Assembly: GCF_000019845.1 (NCBI RefSeq)
Contig: NC_010581.1
Coordinates: 997,501-1,061,500 of the forward strand
Direction of reading: 5' to 3'
Length of the DNA: 64,000 nt
Source of the DNA: Beijerinckia indica subsp. indica ATCC 9039
Lineage (GTDB): Bacteria > Pseudomonadota > Alphaproteobacteria > Rhizobiales > Beijerinckiaceae
The notes under the pieces are model-generated. The model saw only the letters and a program-made list of their open reading frames with translations, was not told the origin of the DNA and ran no database searches. Shown here piece after piece: positions 27,747-36,279 of this stretch. The stretch's first letter is position 1. The number at the start of each line of letters is the position of its first letter. A program made the position numbers and the translations under genes.

Positions 27747-27786
27747 CATCAAACCGAAAAGCGGGTGCCCGCTTTTCGGTTTGATG
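27747..27786. repeat. Perfect 19-bp palindrome
   Basis: Arms CATCAAACCGAAAAGCGGG (27747-27765) and its exact complement (27768-27786) around a two-base centre. No T-tract follows. Degenerate copies occur at 41162-41201, 51758-51802 and 61251-61298. It resembles the short intergenic palindromes common in Rhizobiales. Confidence 0.9.
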
Positions 27787-28016
27787 TTGTCGGGTGAACG
27801 ATCAATTTGGCCGGGCGTGCGGCGCCGCCGCCCTCAATAAACCAAAATAAATCAATGCAGCCGGCGCATTCTCTTTAATCCTTGGCAACCTCGCTGCCGG
27901 ATCATGCGTTTTCAGGCGCGGCGCGGCAGATCTCAATGTCCTTGCTTTTGCTGGGAACGGCGGGCAAGGTGCTGTCGTGATGACCTGACGTGGTCTTGCT
28001 GAGGGAGGCGGGCCAG

Positions 28017-29330
28017 ATGTTCGGATCGCGATGGTCCTGGCTGTTGGCGGGGTCGGTCGCCATTGGCTTGCTGCTGGTCGCGTCGATTGTGGCCGCCGTC
28101 TATTTCCTGAAACCGCATGCGACCTTGTACGTCACGACCGGACCCGCCGGGAGTGCCGCGGACGCTTTCATGCAGGCTTTCGTCAAAGTGACGACAAGCG
28201 AGCATCCGCGGATTCAGTTCACGCTCGTCCCGGTTCCGGATCTGGCGGCCAGTTCCAAGGCGATCGAGGATCATCAAGTCAACCTTGCCATTGTCCGCAG
28301 TGATGTATCCCCGCCCGCGAATGGAATGACCATCGCGATTCTGCGACGCGCCGCCGTCGCCTTCGTCCTGCCGCCAAAATCCCCCATCGACACGATCACA
28401 AAGCTCTACGGCAAGACGGTCGGTATCCCGCAAGGGTTCATTCAGGAGAATAATGCGCAAGCTCTCGATACAATATTAAGTTACTATAATATTTCGCCTA
28501 CAGCCGTGAAACGGGTTTTCCTCGCACGGGAGGAGATCGGCGAGGCCGTTCAACAAAAGCGTGTCAATGCGGTTCTGGCCATTGGCCCTGTTGGTCCGGG
28601 GGAAGTGGTTGATGCCGTCTCCGCGATCGCCAGGGCAACCAAGGGCACGCCGGGCATTCTTGCCATTGACGAGGCGGAAGCCATCGCCAAACGGTTTCCC
28701 GGCTTCGAATCGCTTGATGTTCCAGCCGGCGCTTTCAGAGCCAAACCAGCAACGCCGAATGATCAGGTGACGACGCTCGCTGTCACTTATCGGTTTGTCG
28801 TTCCAGATACGATGCTCAATGTCGTGGCCGGGGCCCTTGCCCGATCGATCTTCGCGACAAAGGCCAAACTCATGGCTCTAAGCCCTCTCGCCAATGAAAT
28901 CGAAGCGCCCGATCCCGATAGTAAAAGCCCGATCTTGCCTATTCATCCAGGTGTCACCGCTTATCTGAGCAGCGGAGAGCAAAGCTTTTTCGAGGAGTTT
29001 CAGAGCTATATTTATATTGGGACCATGATTGCGAGCGTGCTCGGCTCTGCGTTTGCCATTATCAGCGGGCGGCTGAGCAGTCAAAAATCCGACGCTGCCA
29101 TGCAACAAATCACCCGGCTGATCGAAATCGCCGATCAAGCCGCGAGTGCCGAGCTGGCAGGGCTTGATGCCTTGGAGAAGGAATTCAACCAAATCGTGGC
29201 ATCGCTTCTGACCCAGCATGCCGTGGATACAGGCGGGTCGAGCGCTTTTTCCGTTGCCATCGATCATACACGCCATGCCATCGAACACCGCCGCCAGATC
29301 TTGGAACCAAGGTCGCCGCAGAGCGCGTGA
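28017..29330 (+). CDS. TAXI family TRAP-type solute-binding protein, membrane-anchored at both ends
   Basis: Binding protein of 437 residues. An N-terminal hydrophobic segment (WLLAGSVAIGLLLVASIVAAVYFL, about 6-29) is followed by a periplasmic TAXI domain: TLYVTTGPAGSAADAFMQAF, VNLAIVRSDV, LYGKTVGIPQG and ALDTILSYYNIS. A second membrane helix (YIYIGTMIASVLGSAFAIISG, about 335-355) leads to a cytosolic helical tail of about 80 residues. No TRAP permease (DctQM) is adjacent, so transport partners are unknown and a sensing role is possible. A GTG at 27990 is in frame, but ATG 28017 has GGGAGG upstream. Confidence 0.83.
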   Translation: MFGSRWSWLLAGSVAIGLLLVASIVAAVYFLKPHATLYVTTGPAGSAADAFMQAFVKVTTSEHPRIQFTLVPVPDLAASSKAIEDHQVNLAIVRSDVSPPANGMTIAILRRAAVAFVLPPKSPIDTITKLYGKTVGIPQGFIQENNAQALDTILSYYNISPTAVKRVFLAREEIGEAVQQKRVNAVLAIGPVGPGEVVDAVSAIARATKGTPGILAIDEAEAIAKRFPGFESLDVPAGAFRAKPATPNDQVTTLAVTYRFVVPDTMLNVVAGALARSIFATKAKLMALSPLANEIEAPDPDSKSPILPIHPGVTAYLSSGEQSFFEEFQSYIYIGTMIASVLGSAFAIISGRLSSQKSDAAMQQITRLIEIADQAASAELAGLDALEKEFNQIVASLLTQHAVDTGGSSAFSVAIDHTRHAIEHRRQILEPRSPQSA

Positions 29331-29343
29331 TCGCAACGGACCA

Positions 29344-29925
29344 TCAACTCGGCCAGGCATGCAGCGCCGTCGCCACGACCTCCTGTAAATCCTTGCGCGT
29401 GACGCCAGCCATCGCTTGCACGCAAAGACCAATGGCCAGCGTCATGACGAAACGGGCGAAGGCAGCGGGATCGACCGCCATGGGGAAATCACCCTCATCA
29501 CGCGCGCGGCCAAGACGTTGGCGGAGCAGGGTTTCATCCAAGACGCGGCGTGCGGTCAATTCCTTGCGGATCGATTCACTCGCCTCGGAACAGACCAGTG
29601 CGCCATTGATGCCGAGAGACCCCGCCGGTGTTTGCTGGCCTGTGGCGATTTTCACATAACCATCCAGCAAGGTTTCGACGACAAGGCGTGCCTTGGGTTC
29701 AGCCAAAGCCTTGGCGATGAAACGCATATAGGTTTGATAATAGCGGTCCAGCGCCTTGCGGAACAATTCTTCCTTGTTGCCGAAGGCGGCATAGAGGCTC
29801 GGCTTGGTAATGCCGAGCGCCTCCGTCAGATCGGCGAGAGAGGTCCCCTCATAGCCGTTGCGCCAGAACAGGGCGAGCGCCCGGTCGAGGGCCTCGTCGA
29901 GATCGAATTCCCGAGGGCGTCCCAT
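29344..29925 (-). CDS. TetR/AcrR family transcriptional regulator
   Basis: Repressor of 193 residues. The N-terminal helix-turn-helix reads GRPREFDLDEALDRALALFWRNGYEGTSLADLTEALGITKPSLYAAFGNKEELFRKALDRYY (residues 2-63). The C-terminal ligand domain contains GSLGINGALVCSEASESIRKEL. It is the last gene of the RND efflux operon on the minus strand, about 140 bp after the permease, and most likely represses that operon. A short symmetric element (GCATGC at 29933-29938 and 29947-29952) and a GACCCGG/CCGGGTC hairpin (about 30014-30037) lie just upstream. Confidence 0.9.
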   Translation of the reverse strand: MGRPREFDLDEALDRALALFWRNGYEGTSLADLTEALGITKPSLYAAFGNKEELFRKALDRYYQTYMRFIAKALAEPKARLVVETLLDGYVKIATGQQTPAGSLGINGALVCSEASESIRKELTARRVLDETLLRQRLGRARDEGDFPMAVDPAAFARFVMTLAIGLCVQAMAGVTRKDLQEVVATALHAWPS

Positions 29926-30066
29926 TATTTTCGCATGCTTCGTTCAGCATGCCTCCTTTTCGCCTGATCGTTATGCGATAAATGCATAGCTTCATCGCAT
30001 TCTCTTTGTAATGCCTGACCCGGTCTCAAGTCACCGGGTCGAAGGTATGAAAAGGCCGTGACCAGT

Positions 30067-33000
30067 TTACTCCGCTGCGCTGGCGCTGGCCACGGCCTCC
30101 TGCCGCGCTTTGCCGTGCCCGAAGGGAGAGGAGAGCCGGCGCGCCGCGACATAGAAGATGGGCGTGAAGATAAGGCCGAAGAAGGTCACGCCCAACATGC
30201 CGAAGAAGACGGCGGTGCCGAGCGATTGGCGCATTTCCGCGCCGGCGCCGCTCGCCATCACCAGGGGCAACACACCGAGGATGAAGGCGAGCGAGGTCAT
30301 CAGAATCGGCCGTAATCGTGTCCGCGCCGCCTGAACCGCGGCGTCTTTTGTTGTGGCGCCATCATCTTCCGCCTGTTTGGCGAATTCGACGATCAGAATG
30401 GCGTTTTTCGCGGCCAATCCAACGAGAACGACAAAGCCGATCTGCGCCAGAATATCGATCGCCATGCCGCGCATCATCAATCCCGTGACGGCGGCAAGCA
30501 GACACATGGGCACGATGAGAATGACCGAGAGCGGCAGCTTCCAGCTTTCATATTGCGCAGCAAGCACGAGAAAGACGAACAGGATCGAGGCGCCGAAAAT
30601 CAGCAAGGTCGAAGTGCCAGCCACTTTCTGCTGATAGGCGATTTCCGTCCATTCATAGCCAAAGCCTGCAGGCAAATGCTCTTGTGCCAGACGCTCTATG
30701 GTTGCGAGAGCGGTGCCGGTGGAAACGCCTGGAGCCGCCGCGCCCATGATTTCCGCATTGGGGAACAGATTGTAACGCGGCACGCGATAGGGGGCTGTCT
30801 GCGGCTTGAATGTGGCGACCGTGCCAATCGGCACCATGGCCCCTTGGGCATTGCGGGTGCGCAGCCGGGCAATATCGTCGATATCGCGGCGGAAGCGTCC
30901 ATCGGCCTGGGCGATGACTTCGTAGGTACGGCCGAGATAATTGAAATCATTGATATAGGCAGAGCCCAGATAGACTTGCAGCGCCTCGAAAACCCGCTCC
31001 GGCGTGACGCCGACCTTTTGCGCCTTGGCGCGATCGATATCGGCATAGACAGACGGTGTGCGCGTATTGAACAAAGTGAAGACGCCGGCAAAGGCAGGCG
31101 ATTGATTGGCGGCGGCGACCAGATCCTGGGCGGCGGCCTCGAGCGCCGCCGAACCCAGGCCCTGGCGATCCTGCACCATGAGCTTGAAGCCGCCGGCGGT
31201 GCCGATGCCCTGGACAGGCGGCGGCGCGATCGAGAGGATGAAGGCGTCCTGGACCGCGGCCAGTTTCTGGCGCAGTTCCGCGAGAATGGCGACGCCCGTC
31301 TGCCCCTTGGCGTGCCGCTCCTCGAAAGGATCGAGCACGGCGAAAATGGTGCCGGCATTGGACGCATTGGTGAAGGTCGTCGCATCGAGCGCCGAGAAGG
31401 GCACGACATGGGCGACGCCGGGGGTTGCAAGGATCAGGTCAGTCGCCTGGCGCAAAACCGCTTCTGTGCGATCGAGGGAAGCGCCTGGCGGCAGTTGCAG
31501 AATATTGATGAGATAGCCTTGATCCTGCTCCGGCACGAAGCCGGTCGGCGCGCGGCTGAACTGCCAGCCGGTGAGGCCGATCAAGCCGGCATAGACGATC
31601 AGCACCATGGCCGAGAGGCGGATCAAGCGTGATGTCGCGCGGCCATAAGTGTTGGAAAGCCAGTCGAAGCCGCGATTGAAAAGGTTGAAAAAGCCCTGAA
31701 TCAGCCGCGCGGGTCCAAAACCCTTGGCATGATGGTCATGCTCTTGTGTATGCGGACGCAGGAGAAGCGCGCAAAGCGCCGGGCTCAAGGTCAGCGAGAC
31801 GAGGCAGGAGATGATTGTCGAGGCCGCAATGGTCACAGCGAATTGCCGGAAGAAGGCGCCGCTGATGCCGGAAATGAAGGCCGAGGGAATGAACACGGCG
31901 CAGAGCGTCAAGGCGATGGCGATCAAAGCGCCACCGACTTCATCCATGGTCAGGTGCGCGGCCTCGCGCGGGGATAGCCCCTTTTGCAAATTGCGCTCGA
32001 CATTTTCGACCACGACAATGGCATCATCGACCACGATGCCAACCGCGAGGACGAGACCGAACAAGGACAGATTGTTCAGCGAGAAACCGAGTGCGGCGAG
32101 AATGGCGAAAGTGCCGATCAAGGAAATCGGAATGGCGACGATCGGAATGATCGAGGCCCGCCAGGTTTGCAGGAAGAGAATGACGACCACGACAACAAGC
32201 GCGATAGCCTCGATGATCGTATGCAGAACTTCATGCACGGATTGTTCGATGAAGCGTGTCGGATCATAGACGACATCGTAAGCGAGCCCGGGCGGGAAAT
32301 CGCGAGCAAGTTCATCCATGGTGGCGCGGACGCGGTTCGCGGTTTCCAGCGCGTTGGAACCGGGCTGCTGATAGACAGGAATCGGCACGGCATTGCGTCC
32401 GTCGAGGAAGCCATTGGCGCCGTAATCCTGGGCGCCGACCTCGACCCGGCCCACGTCCTTCACACGTGTCAAACGGCCTTGTTCATCCGATTTGATGATG
32501 ATCTCGGCGAATTCCTCCGGCTTTGTCAGCCGGCCCAGCGTCTGCACATTCAATTGGAACGCGGCCGCGGAGGGCAGCGGCGGTTGGTTGAGAATGCCGG
32601 CTGAGACCTGGACATTCTGTGCCTGCAAGGCGGAGACGACCTCGCCGGCGGTCAGGCCATAGGCCGCGACCTTGTCGGGATCGAGCCAGATCCGCATCGA
32701 ATAATCGCGGCTGCCGAACACTTGCACATCGCCAATGCCTTCAAGTCGCGACAGCACGTCGCGAACATGGAGCGTGGCATAGTTCGACATATAGAGCTGA
32801 TCACGCGAGCCATCCGGAGAAAAGAGATGGACGAGGATCAGAATGTCCGGGGTGGTTTTGCGCACTGTCACGCCGAGCCTTTGCACCTCTTGCGGCAGGC
32901 GCGGCAGAGCGATGGAGACACGGTTCTGGGTCAGGACCTGGGCGGTGTCGAGATTGGTGCCGATCTTGAAGGTGATGGTGATGACGAGCTTGCCGTCGCC

Positions 33001-33255
33001 GGTCGCCTGGCTGCTCATATAGAGCATGTTTTCGACGCCGTTGATCTGTTGTTCGAGCGGTGTCGCGACCGTGCGGCTGACAACATCCGCCGAGGCGCCG
33101 GGATAGGTCGCGGTGATCTGCACCGTCGGCGGCACGATCTCGGGATATTCAGCGACGGGCAAAGTGAAATAGGCGCCAAGCCCGATGATGGTGATGAACA
33201 GGCTCAGAACCGTCGCGAAAATCGGGCGGTCGATGAAGAAATGGGACAAACGCAT
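30067..33255 (-). CDS. RND efflux transporter permease (HAE-1 family)
   Basis: Inner-membrane proton-driven drug exporter of 1062 residues, the typical AcrB-type length. It starts MRLSHFFIDRPIFATVLSLFI with the usual first helix. The proton-relay helix reads LVLAVGIVVDDAIVVVENVERNL with the paired Asp, and the duplicated periplasmic domains and the C-terminal helix block (GFVVLVGLAAKNAILIVEFAKQ, PILMTSLAFILGVLPLVMASGAGAE) are present. ATG 33255 is preferred over 33273. It is cotranscribed with the adaptor upstream and tetR downstream. The substrate cannot be inferred. Confidence 0.95.
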   Translation of the reverse strand: MRLSHFFIDRPIFATVLSLFITIIGLGAYFTLPVAEYPEIVPPTVQITATYPGASADVVSRTVATPLEQQINGVENMLYMSSQATGDGKLVITITFKIGTNLDTAQVLTQNRVSIALPRLPQEVQRLGVTVRKTTPDILILVHLFSPDGSRDQLYMSNYATLHVRDVLSRLEGIGDVQVFGSRDYSMRIWLDPDKVAAYGLTAGEVVSALQAQNVQVSAGILNQPPLPSAAAFQLNVQTLGRLTKPEEFAEIIIKSDEQGRLTRVKDVGRVEVGAQDYGANGFLDGRNAVPIPVYQQPGSNALETANRVRATMDELARDFPPGLAYDVVYDPTRFIEQSVHEVLHTIIEAIALVVVVVILFLQTWRASIIPIVAIPISLIGTFAILAALGFSLNNLSLFGLVLAVGIVVDDAIVVVENVERNLQKGLSPREAAHLTMDEVGGALIAIALTLCAVFIPSAFISGISGAFFRQFAVTIAASTIISCLVSLTLSPALCALLLRPHTQEHDHHAKGFGPARLIQGFFNLFNRGFDWLSNTYGRATSRLIRLSAMVLIVYAGLIGLTGWQFSRAPTGFVPEQDQGYLINILQLPPGASLDRTEAVLRQATDLILATPGVAHVVPFSALDATTFTNASNAGTIFAVLDPFEERHAKGQTGVAILAELRQKLAAVQDAFILSIAPPPVQGIGTAGGFKLMVQDRQGLGSAALEAAAQDLVAAANQSPAFAGVFTLFNTRTPSVYADIDRAKAQKVGVTPERVFEALQVYLGSAYINDFNYLGRTYEVIAQADGRFRRDIDDIARLRTRNAQGAMVPIGTVATFKPQTAPYRVPRYNLFPNAEIMGAAAPGVSTGTALATIERLAQEHLPAGFGYEWTEIAYQQKVAGTSTLLIFGASILFVFLVLAAQYESWKLPLSVILIVPMCLLAAVTGLMMRGMAIDILAQIGFVVLVGLAAKNAILIVEFAKQAEDDGATTKDAAVQAARTRLRPILMTSLAFILGVLPLVMASGAGAEMRQSLGTAVFFGMLGVTFFGLIFTPIFYVAARRLSSPFGHGKARQEAVASASAAE

Positions 33256-33303
33256 GGGTCGCCCTCGTACCAATGGTCGCAGATAGCGAGCGTGAATTTC
33301 TTT

Positions 33304-33372
33304 CTCGAATTGTTACTTTTTAAGCATAAGCAAAAATTCGAGAGTGCCCTGTCGGTTATTCTTGATGACCGA
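33304..33372. repeat. A-type plus B-type hairpin copy
   Basis: Arms CTCGAATT (33304-33311) and AATTCGAG (33335-33342) are followed by TCGGTTAT (33352-33359), a five-base loop and ATGACCGA (33365-33372). The second hairpin pairs fully with one G-U wobble. The order and the five-base loop match the copy at 1724-1801. A lone B-type half arm (CCAATGGTCG) lies upstream near 33270. The block occupies the gap between adaptor and permease genes and reaches to the adaptor stop. Confidence 0.7.
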
Positions 33373-33377
33373 TGGCG

Positions 33378-34643
33378 TTACAATTTCGCTGCGGCTTCGA
33401 TCGTGCCGGGCACGGCGGTAACCTTGGAGCCGGGACGCGCGCGGATGAGGCCGTTGATGATCACTTGATCGTTGGGGGCAAGACCCTCGTTGATCACGCG
33501 CAAACCATCGACGAGGGGGCCGGTCTTCACCACTTTGGGGACGACGCTTTTGTCATCGGCGACCGTCATCACGATTTCACGCGATTGATCGGCGCCAAGA
33601 GCGGCGGCGGGCACGAGCAGCATGGGCTTGGGGGTGCCGATCGGCACGCGCAGACGGGCAAACTGGCCGGGAGTGAGGGCGAGATCGGGATTGGGGATGG
33701 TGGCACGCGCGCGCAAAGTACCGCTCGAGCGCTCGACAGCATTGTCTAGAAAGGTGAGCTGGCCCTTGTAAATCGTGCCTTCTTCATCATCGAGAATGAC
33801 ATCGATCGTGGGGGCCAACGTATCCGAGCCTTGAGCCTTGGCGGCGTGTTGATAGGCGCGGTAATCGTTCTCGCTCATGTCGAAATCGAGATAGATCGGA
33901 TCGAGCGAAACGAGAGTGGTGAGGAGGTTGGTGCCGCCAGTCGCCCCTCCGCCGGCGCCGCCATTGATGAGGCTGCCGACCGAGACGCGGCGGGAGCTGA
34001 TCTTGCCATCGAAGGGGGCGGTGATCCGCGTGAATTCCAGATTGAGTTCCGCCGCGTGAACGGCGGCCTGAGCTTGATCGACCGCGGCCTGGGCGCCACG
34101 TTGCTGCTGGTTTCTCTGATCGACCGTTTGCGTGGTGGCATATTCACGCCGCTTCAATTCCTGCGCGCGCCAGATTTCCTGGTTCGCGAGATCGAGTTGG
34201 GCGACAGCCGTGCGATAGGACGCTTTCGCCTGCTCATATTGGATTTGATAGGGGCGCGGATCGATGACGAAGAGAAGATCGCCTTTATGGACGTTCTGGC
34301 CGTCCTTGAAATGATATTCAGTGAGATAGCCCGAAACCTGCGCCCGGATCTCGACGAAATCGATGGCCGATAATTGCCCGAGGAAGCCGGTCGTGGGGGC
34401 AAGCGTCTTTTGCAGCGGATGGCTCACTGTGACCGTTGGCGCGGGCGGAGCCGCTAAAGCCGGGGCGCTGCTCTGGGATTTGTAATAAACATAGGCAAGC
34501 GCGCCACCGCCCAGGACAAGAACGGCGAGCAGAGCCGAAGTTCTCCTTGAAGTCTTGCTGGCGCCCTCGCTGCGCGGCAGCGCGGGGTCACGCAGAACCC
34601 GTCGCTCGAGCCCGTCGATCGATGCTTCTTGCTGAATGGTCAT
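33378..34643 (-). CDS. RND efflux periplasmic adaptor subunit
   Basis: Membrane-fusion protein of 421 residues linking the RND permease to an outer-membrane channel. It has a cytosolic start, one membrane anchor (SALLAVLVLGGGALAYVYY, about 36-54) and a lipoyl/barrel-sandwich half (GFLGQLSAIDFVEIRAQVSGYLTEYHFKDGQNVHKGDLLFVIDPRPYQ). A coiled-coil hairpin (about 145-205), a second lipoyl half (ITAPFDGKISSRRVSVGSLI) and beta-barrel domains follow. The frame runs on to 34940, but MTIQQEASIDGLERRVL at 34643 is the natural start. No outer-membrane factor gene is adjacent. Confidence 0.92.
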   Translation of the reverse strand: MTIQQEASIDGLERRVLRDPALPRSEGASKTSRRTSALLAVLVLGGGALAYVYYKSQSSAPALAAPPAPTVTVSHPLQKTLAPTTGFLGQLSAIDFVEIRAQVSGYLTEYHFKDGQNVHKGDLLFVIDPRPYQIQYEQAKASYRTAVAQLDLANQEIWRAQELKRREYATTQTVDQRNQQQRGAQAAVDQAQAAVHAAELNLEFTRITAPFDGKISSRRVSVGSLINGGAGGGATGGTNLLTTLVSLDPIYLDFDMSENDYRAYQHAAKAQGSDTLAPTIDVILDDEEGTIYKGQLTFLDNAVERSSGTLRARATIPNPDLALTPGQFARLRVPIGTPKPMLLVPAAALGADQSREIVMTVADDKSVVPKVVKTGPLVDGLRVINEGLAPNDQVIINGLIRARPGSKVTAVPGTIEAAAKL

Positions 34644-34760
34644 GAGCCGTGCCCGCTGACATGCCTGGTTGGGGACAATGAGGCTCCCGCTACGGCATGA
34701 AAAATGATTGGCCGATCCGATCCGATTTTCGCCGTGGCGCATCCCGCGCCAAAGGTTAAC

Positions 34761-34829
34761 TACCGACCGGTATAAAAGCAGGGTGCCTTGAGCGCCCATC
34801 CTTGTCAATCGTTTTATTCCGGTTGGTAT
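34761..34829. promoter_or_regulatory. Paired TetR-type operator candidates upstream of the RND operon
   Basis: TACCGACCGGTAT (34761-34773) and, on the other strand, TACCAACCGGAAT (34829-34817) are near-identical and oppositely oriented. The first contains the palindrome TACCGACCGGTA. Elements of the form ACCGACCGGT are typical operators of TetR-family repressors of efflux genes. They lie 118-186 bp upstream of the adaptor start. Confidence 0.6.
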
Positions 34830-34845
34830 GGAATTATTTTCTGGC

Positions 34846-35001
34846 TCAGCCGAGGCTGCCAGCGGAACGCTTCGCCAGCCATTTGTGCCGAAAAGCTTCC
34901 ATGACGAAATCGAGGAAGGCGCGTGTCTTGGCGGCGGCAAGGCCTGATTGGCACAGGCGGATCCTGTTCCCCGCCGATCGAGAAGGGTAGGACATCCGGC
35001 G
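34846..35001 (-). pseudogene. Remnant of a LysR-family regulator (C-terminal end)
   Basis: A minus-strand frame of about 50 codons reads RRMSYPSRSAGNRIRLCQSG then LAAAKTRAFLDFVMEAFRHKWLAKRSAGSLG and ends in TGA. It resembles the last strand and helix of LysR effector domains (YPS...RAFLDFV). It begins directly after a TAG and no DNA-binding domain is upstream, so only the tail of a former gene survives. An alternative reading is a chance frame. Confidence 0.45.
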
Positions 35002-35225
35002 CTATGTCCTGACGAGCACTCTCACTCATAATTTCGTAAATTTTGCAGACCGGCCTTAATGGGCGGGGGCGGGTGACGGAGATCTCATCCGTTACTTTTT
35101 ATCGAGGTGATATGTTACGTAACTTAATTGATGGAAATTATGATCTATAATAATCTCATGCGATAATGTCCGGCCATAAGGTGGCTTGGCGAGAGAGACC
35201 TGGCAAGAGAGAATGGATCGCGCGC
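35002..35225. promoter_or_regulatory. Upstream region of the sulfonate-type binding protein gene
   Basis: No gene is visible. The stretch 35090-35160 is AT-rich and contains the perfect ten-base palindrome GTTACGTAAC (35114-35123), a possible operator near the promoter of the binding-protein gene. An ATG at 35166 is in frame with that gene but lacks a ribosome site. Confidence 0.4.
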
Positions 35226-36233
35226 ATGGCTTTCTGGAAACTGTCGCATTCATCTTGTGCAAGCCGTTTTCGCCGCGCCTTGCTGCTTGTGCTTAGTGTC
35301 ATTTGCATAGGTTCAGTGTTTTCCCATGCGGTTTTGGCCGAGGATCGGCCGGTCCTGCGCATTGGTGATCAACGTGGCGCGATCAAGGCGCTTTTGAAGG
35401 TCGCCGGTGAATTGGACCAGATACCCTATCGGCTCGAATGGTCGATTTTCCCCGTCGGCGCCCCCTTGGTCGAAGCGATAGCCGCCAATGCGCTCGATTT
35501 CGGCTATGTCGGTGATGCAACCGCTACTTTCGCACTTGCGGGTCATGCGCCGATCAAGACCATCAATGTCTGGCGTTTTCATGGATTTGGCGCGGCGCTC
35601 ATCGTGCCCGAAAAGTCCTCCATTCACAAACTTGCTGATCTGAAGGCCAAGAAGATCGCTCTGGTGCGTGGCTCGCCCGCTCATCTTCTCGTCGCGGCGG
35701 CCTTCAAACAGGCAGGCATTCCCTTATCAGAGACCCATCTCATCAATCTGACGGTGGCGGATGCCAAGGCTGCCTTGGCATCCGGCAGTGTCGATGCCTG
35801 GGCGATATGGGATCCCTTTATTGCCGCCGCTGAACTCAATGATCATGCGCGCGTCATTCTCTCCTCGCAAGGCATTATCGATGAAGTCCTATGCGGCGTT
35901 GCGAGCGATCGCGCGATTGCCACGAAACGGGCTCAGCTTCTCGATTTCATCGCGCGGGTGCAGCGCGCCCATGCCTGGGCCGATTCCCATATTCCTGATT
36001 ATGCGCGTGTCTATGCCGATGACACGGGTGTATCCTATGAGGTGGCGCTGAAAACTATTGAGCGGATGAAGGTTGTCGTGACACAAGCGGTCGAGGATCA
36101 AGATATTGCCGTACACCAGAAGGTGGCCGATCTTTATTTCGAGCTCGGGATCATCCCGGCTCATCTTGATGTTACGCAAGCCTATGATCGCAGCTTCGTA
36201 GTGGGTGAGGCTGGCGCGTCGCGCAGTCCTTGA
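35226..36233 (+). CDS. ABC transporter substrate-binding protein, SsuA/aliphatic sulfonate type
   Basis: Periplasmic binding protein of 335 residues. A signal peptide (CASRFRRALLLVLSVICIG, cleavage likely after AVLA) precedes RPVLRIGDQRGAIKALLKVAGELDQIPYRLEWSIFPVGAPLVEAIAANALDFGYVGDATATFALA, the usual SsuA-like first lobe. VDAWAIWDPFIAAAEL is the hinge region. Members bind aliphatic sulfonates, taurine or related anions. The ATPase and permease genes are missing locally. The frame opens at 35166, but the signal peptide starts best at ATG 35226. The next gene, an OYE flavoenzyme, follows after about 45 bp. Confidence 0.85.
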   Translation: MAFWKLSHSSCASRFRRALLLVLSVICIGSVFSHAVLAEDRPVLRIGDQRGAIKALLKVAGELDQIPYRLEWSIFPVGAPLVEAIAANALDFGYVGDATATFALAGHAPIKTINVWRFHGFGAALIVPEKSSIHKLADLKAKKIALVRGSPAHLLVAAAFKQAGIPLSETHLINLTVADAKAALASGSVDAWAIWDPFIAAAELNDHARVILSSQGIIDEVLCGVASDRAIATKRAQLLDFIARVQRAHAWADSHIPDYARVYADDTGVSYEVALKTIERMKVVVTQAVEDQDIAVHQKVADLYFELGIIPAHLDVTQAYDRSFVVGEAGASRSP

Positions 36234-36279
36234 TCTGTATGCATGAAGGACATGTTCAAAACAGAGAGGAGGATGGTGC

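Noticed and set aside
30014..30037. Terminator after the RND permease
   Set aside because: The GACCCGG/CCGGGTC hairpin lacks a T-tract on the minus strand, so I list it only as context of the tetR gene.
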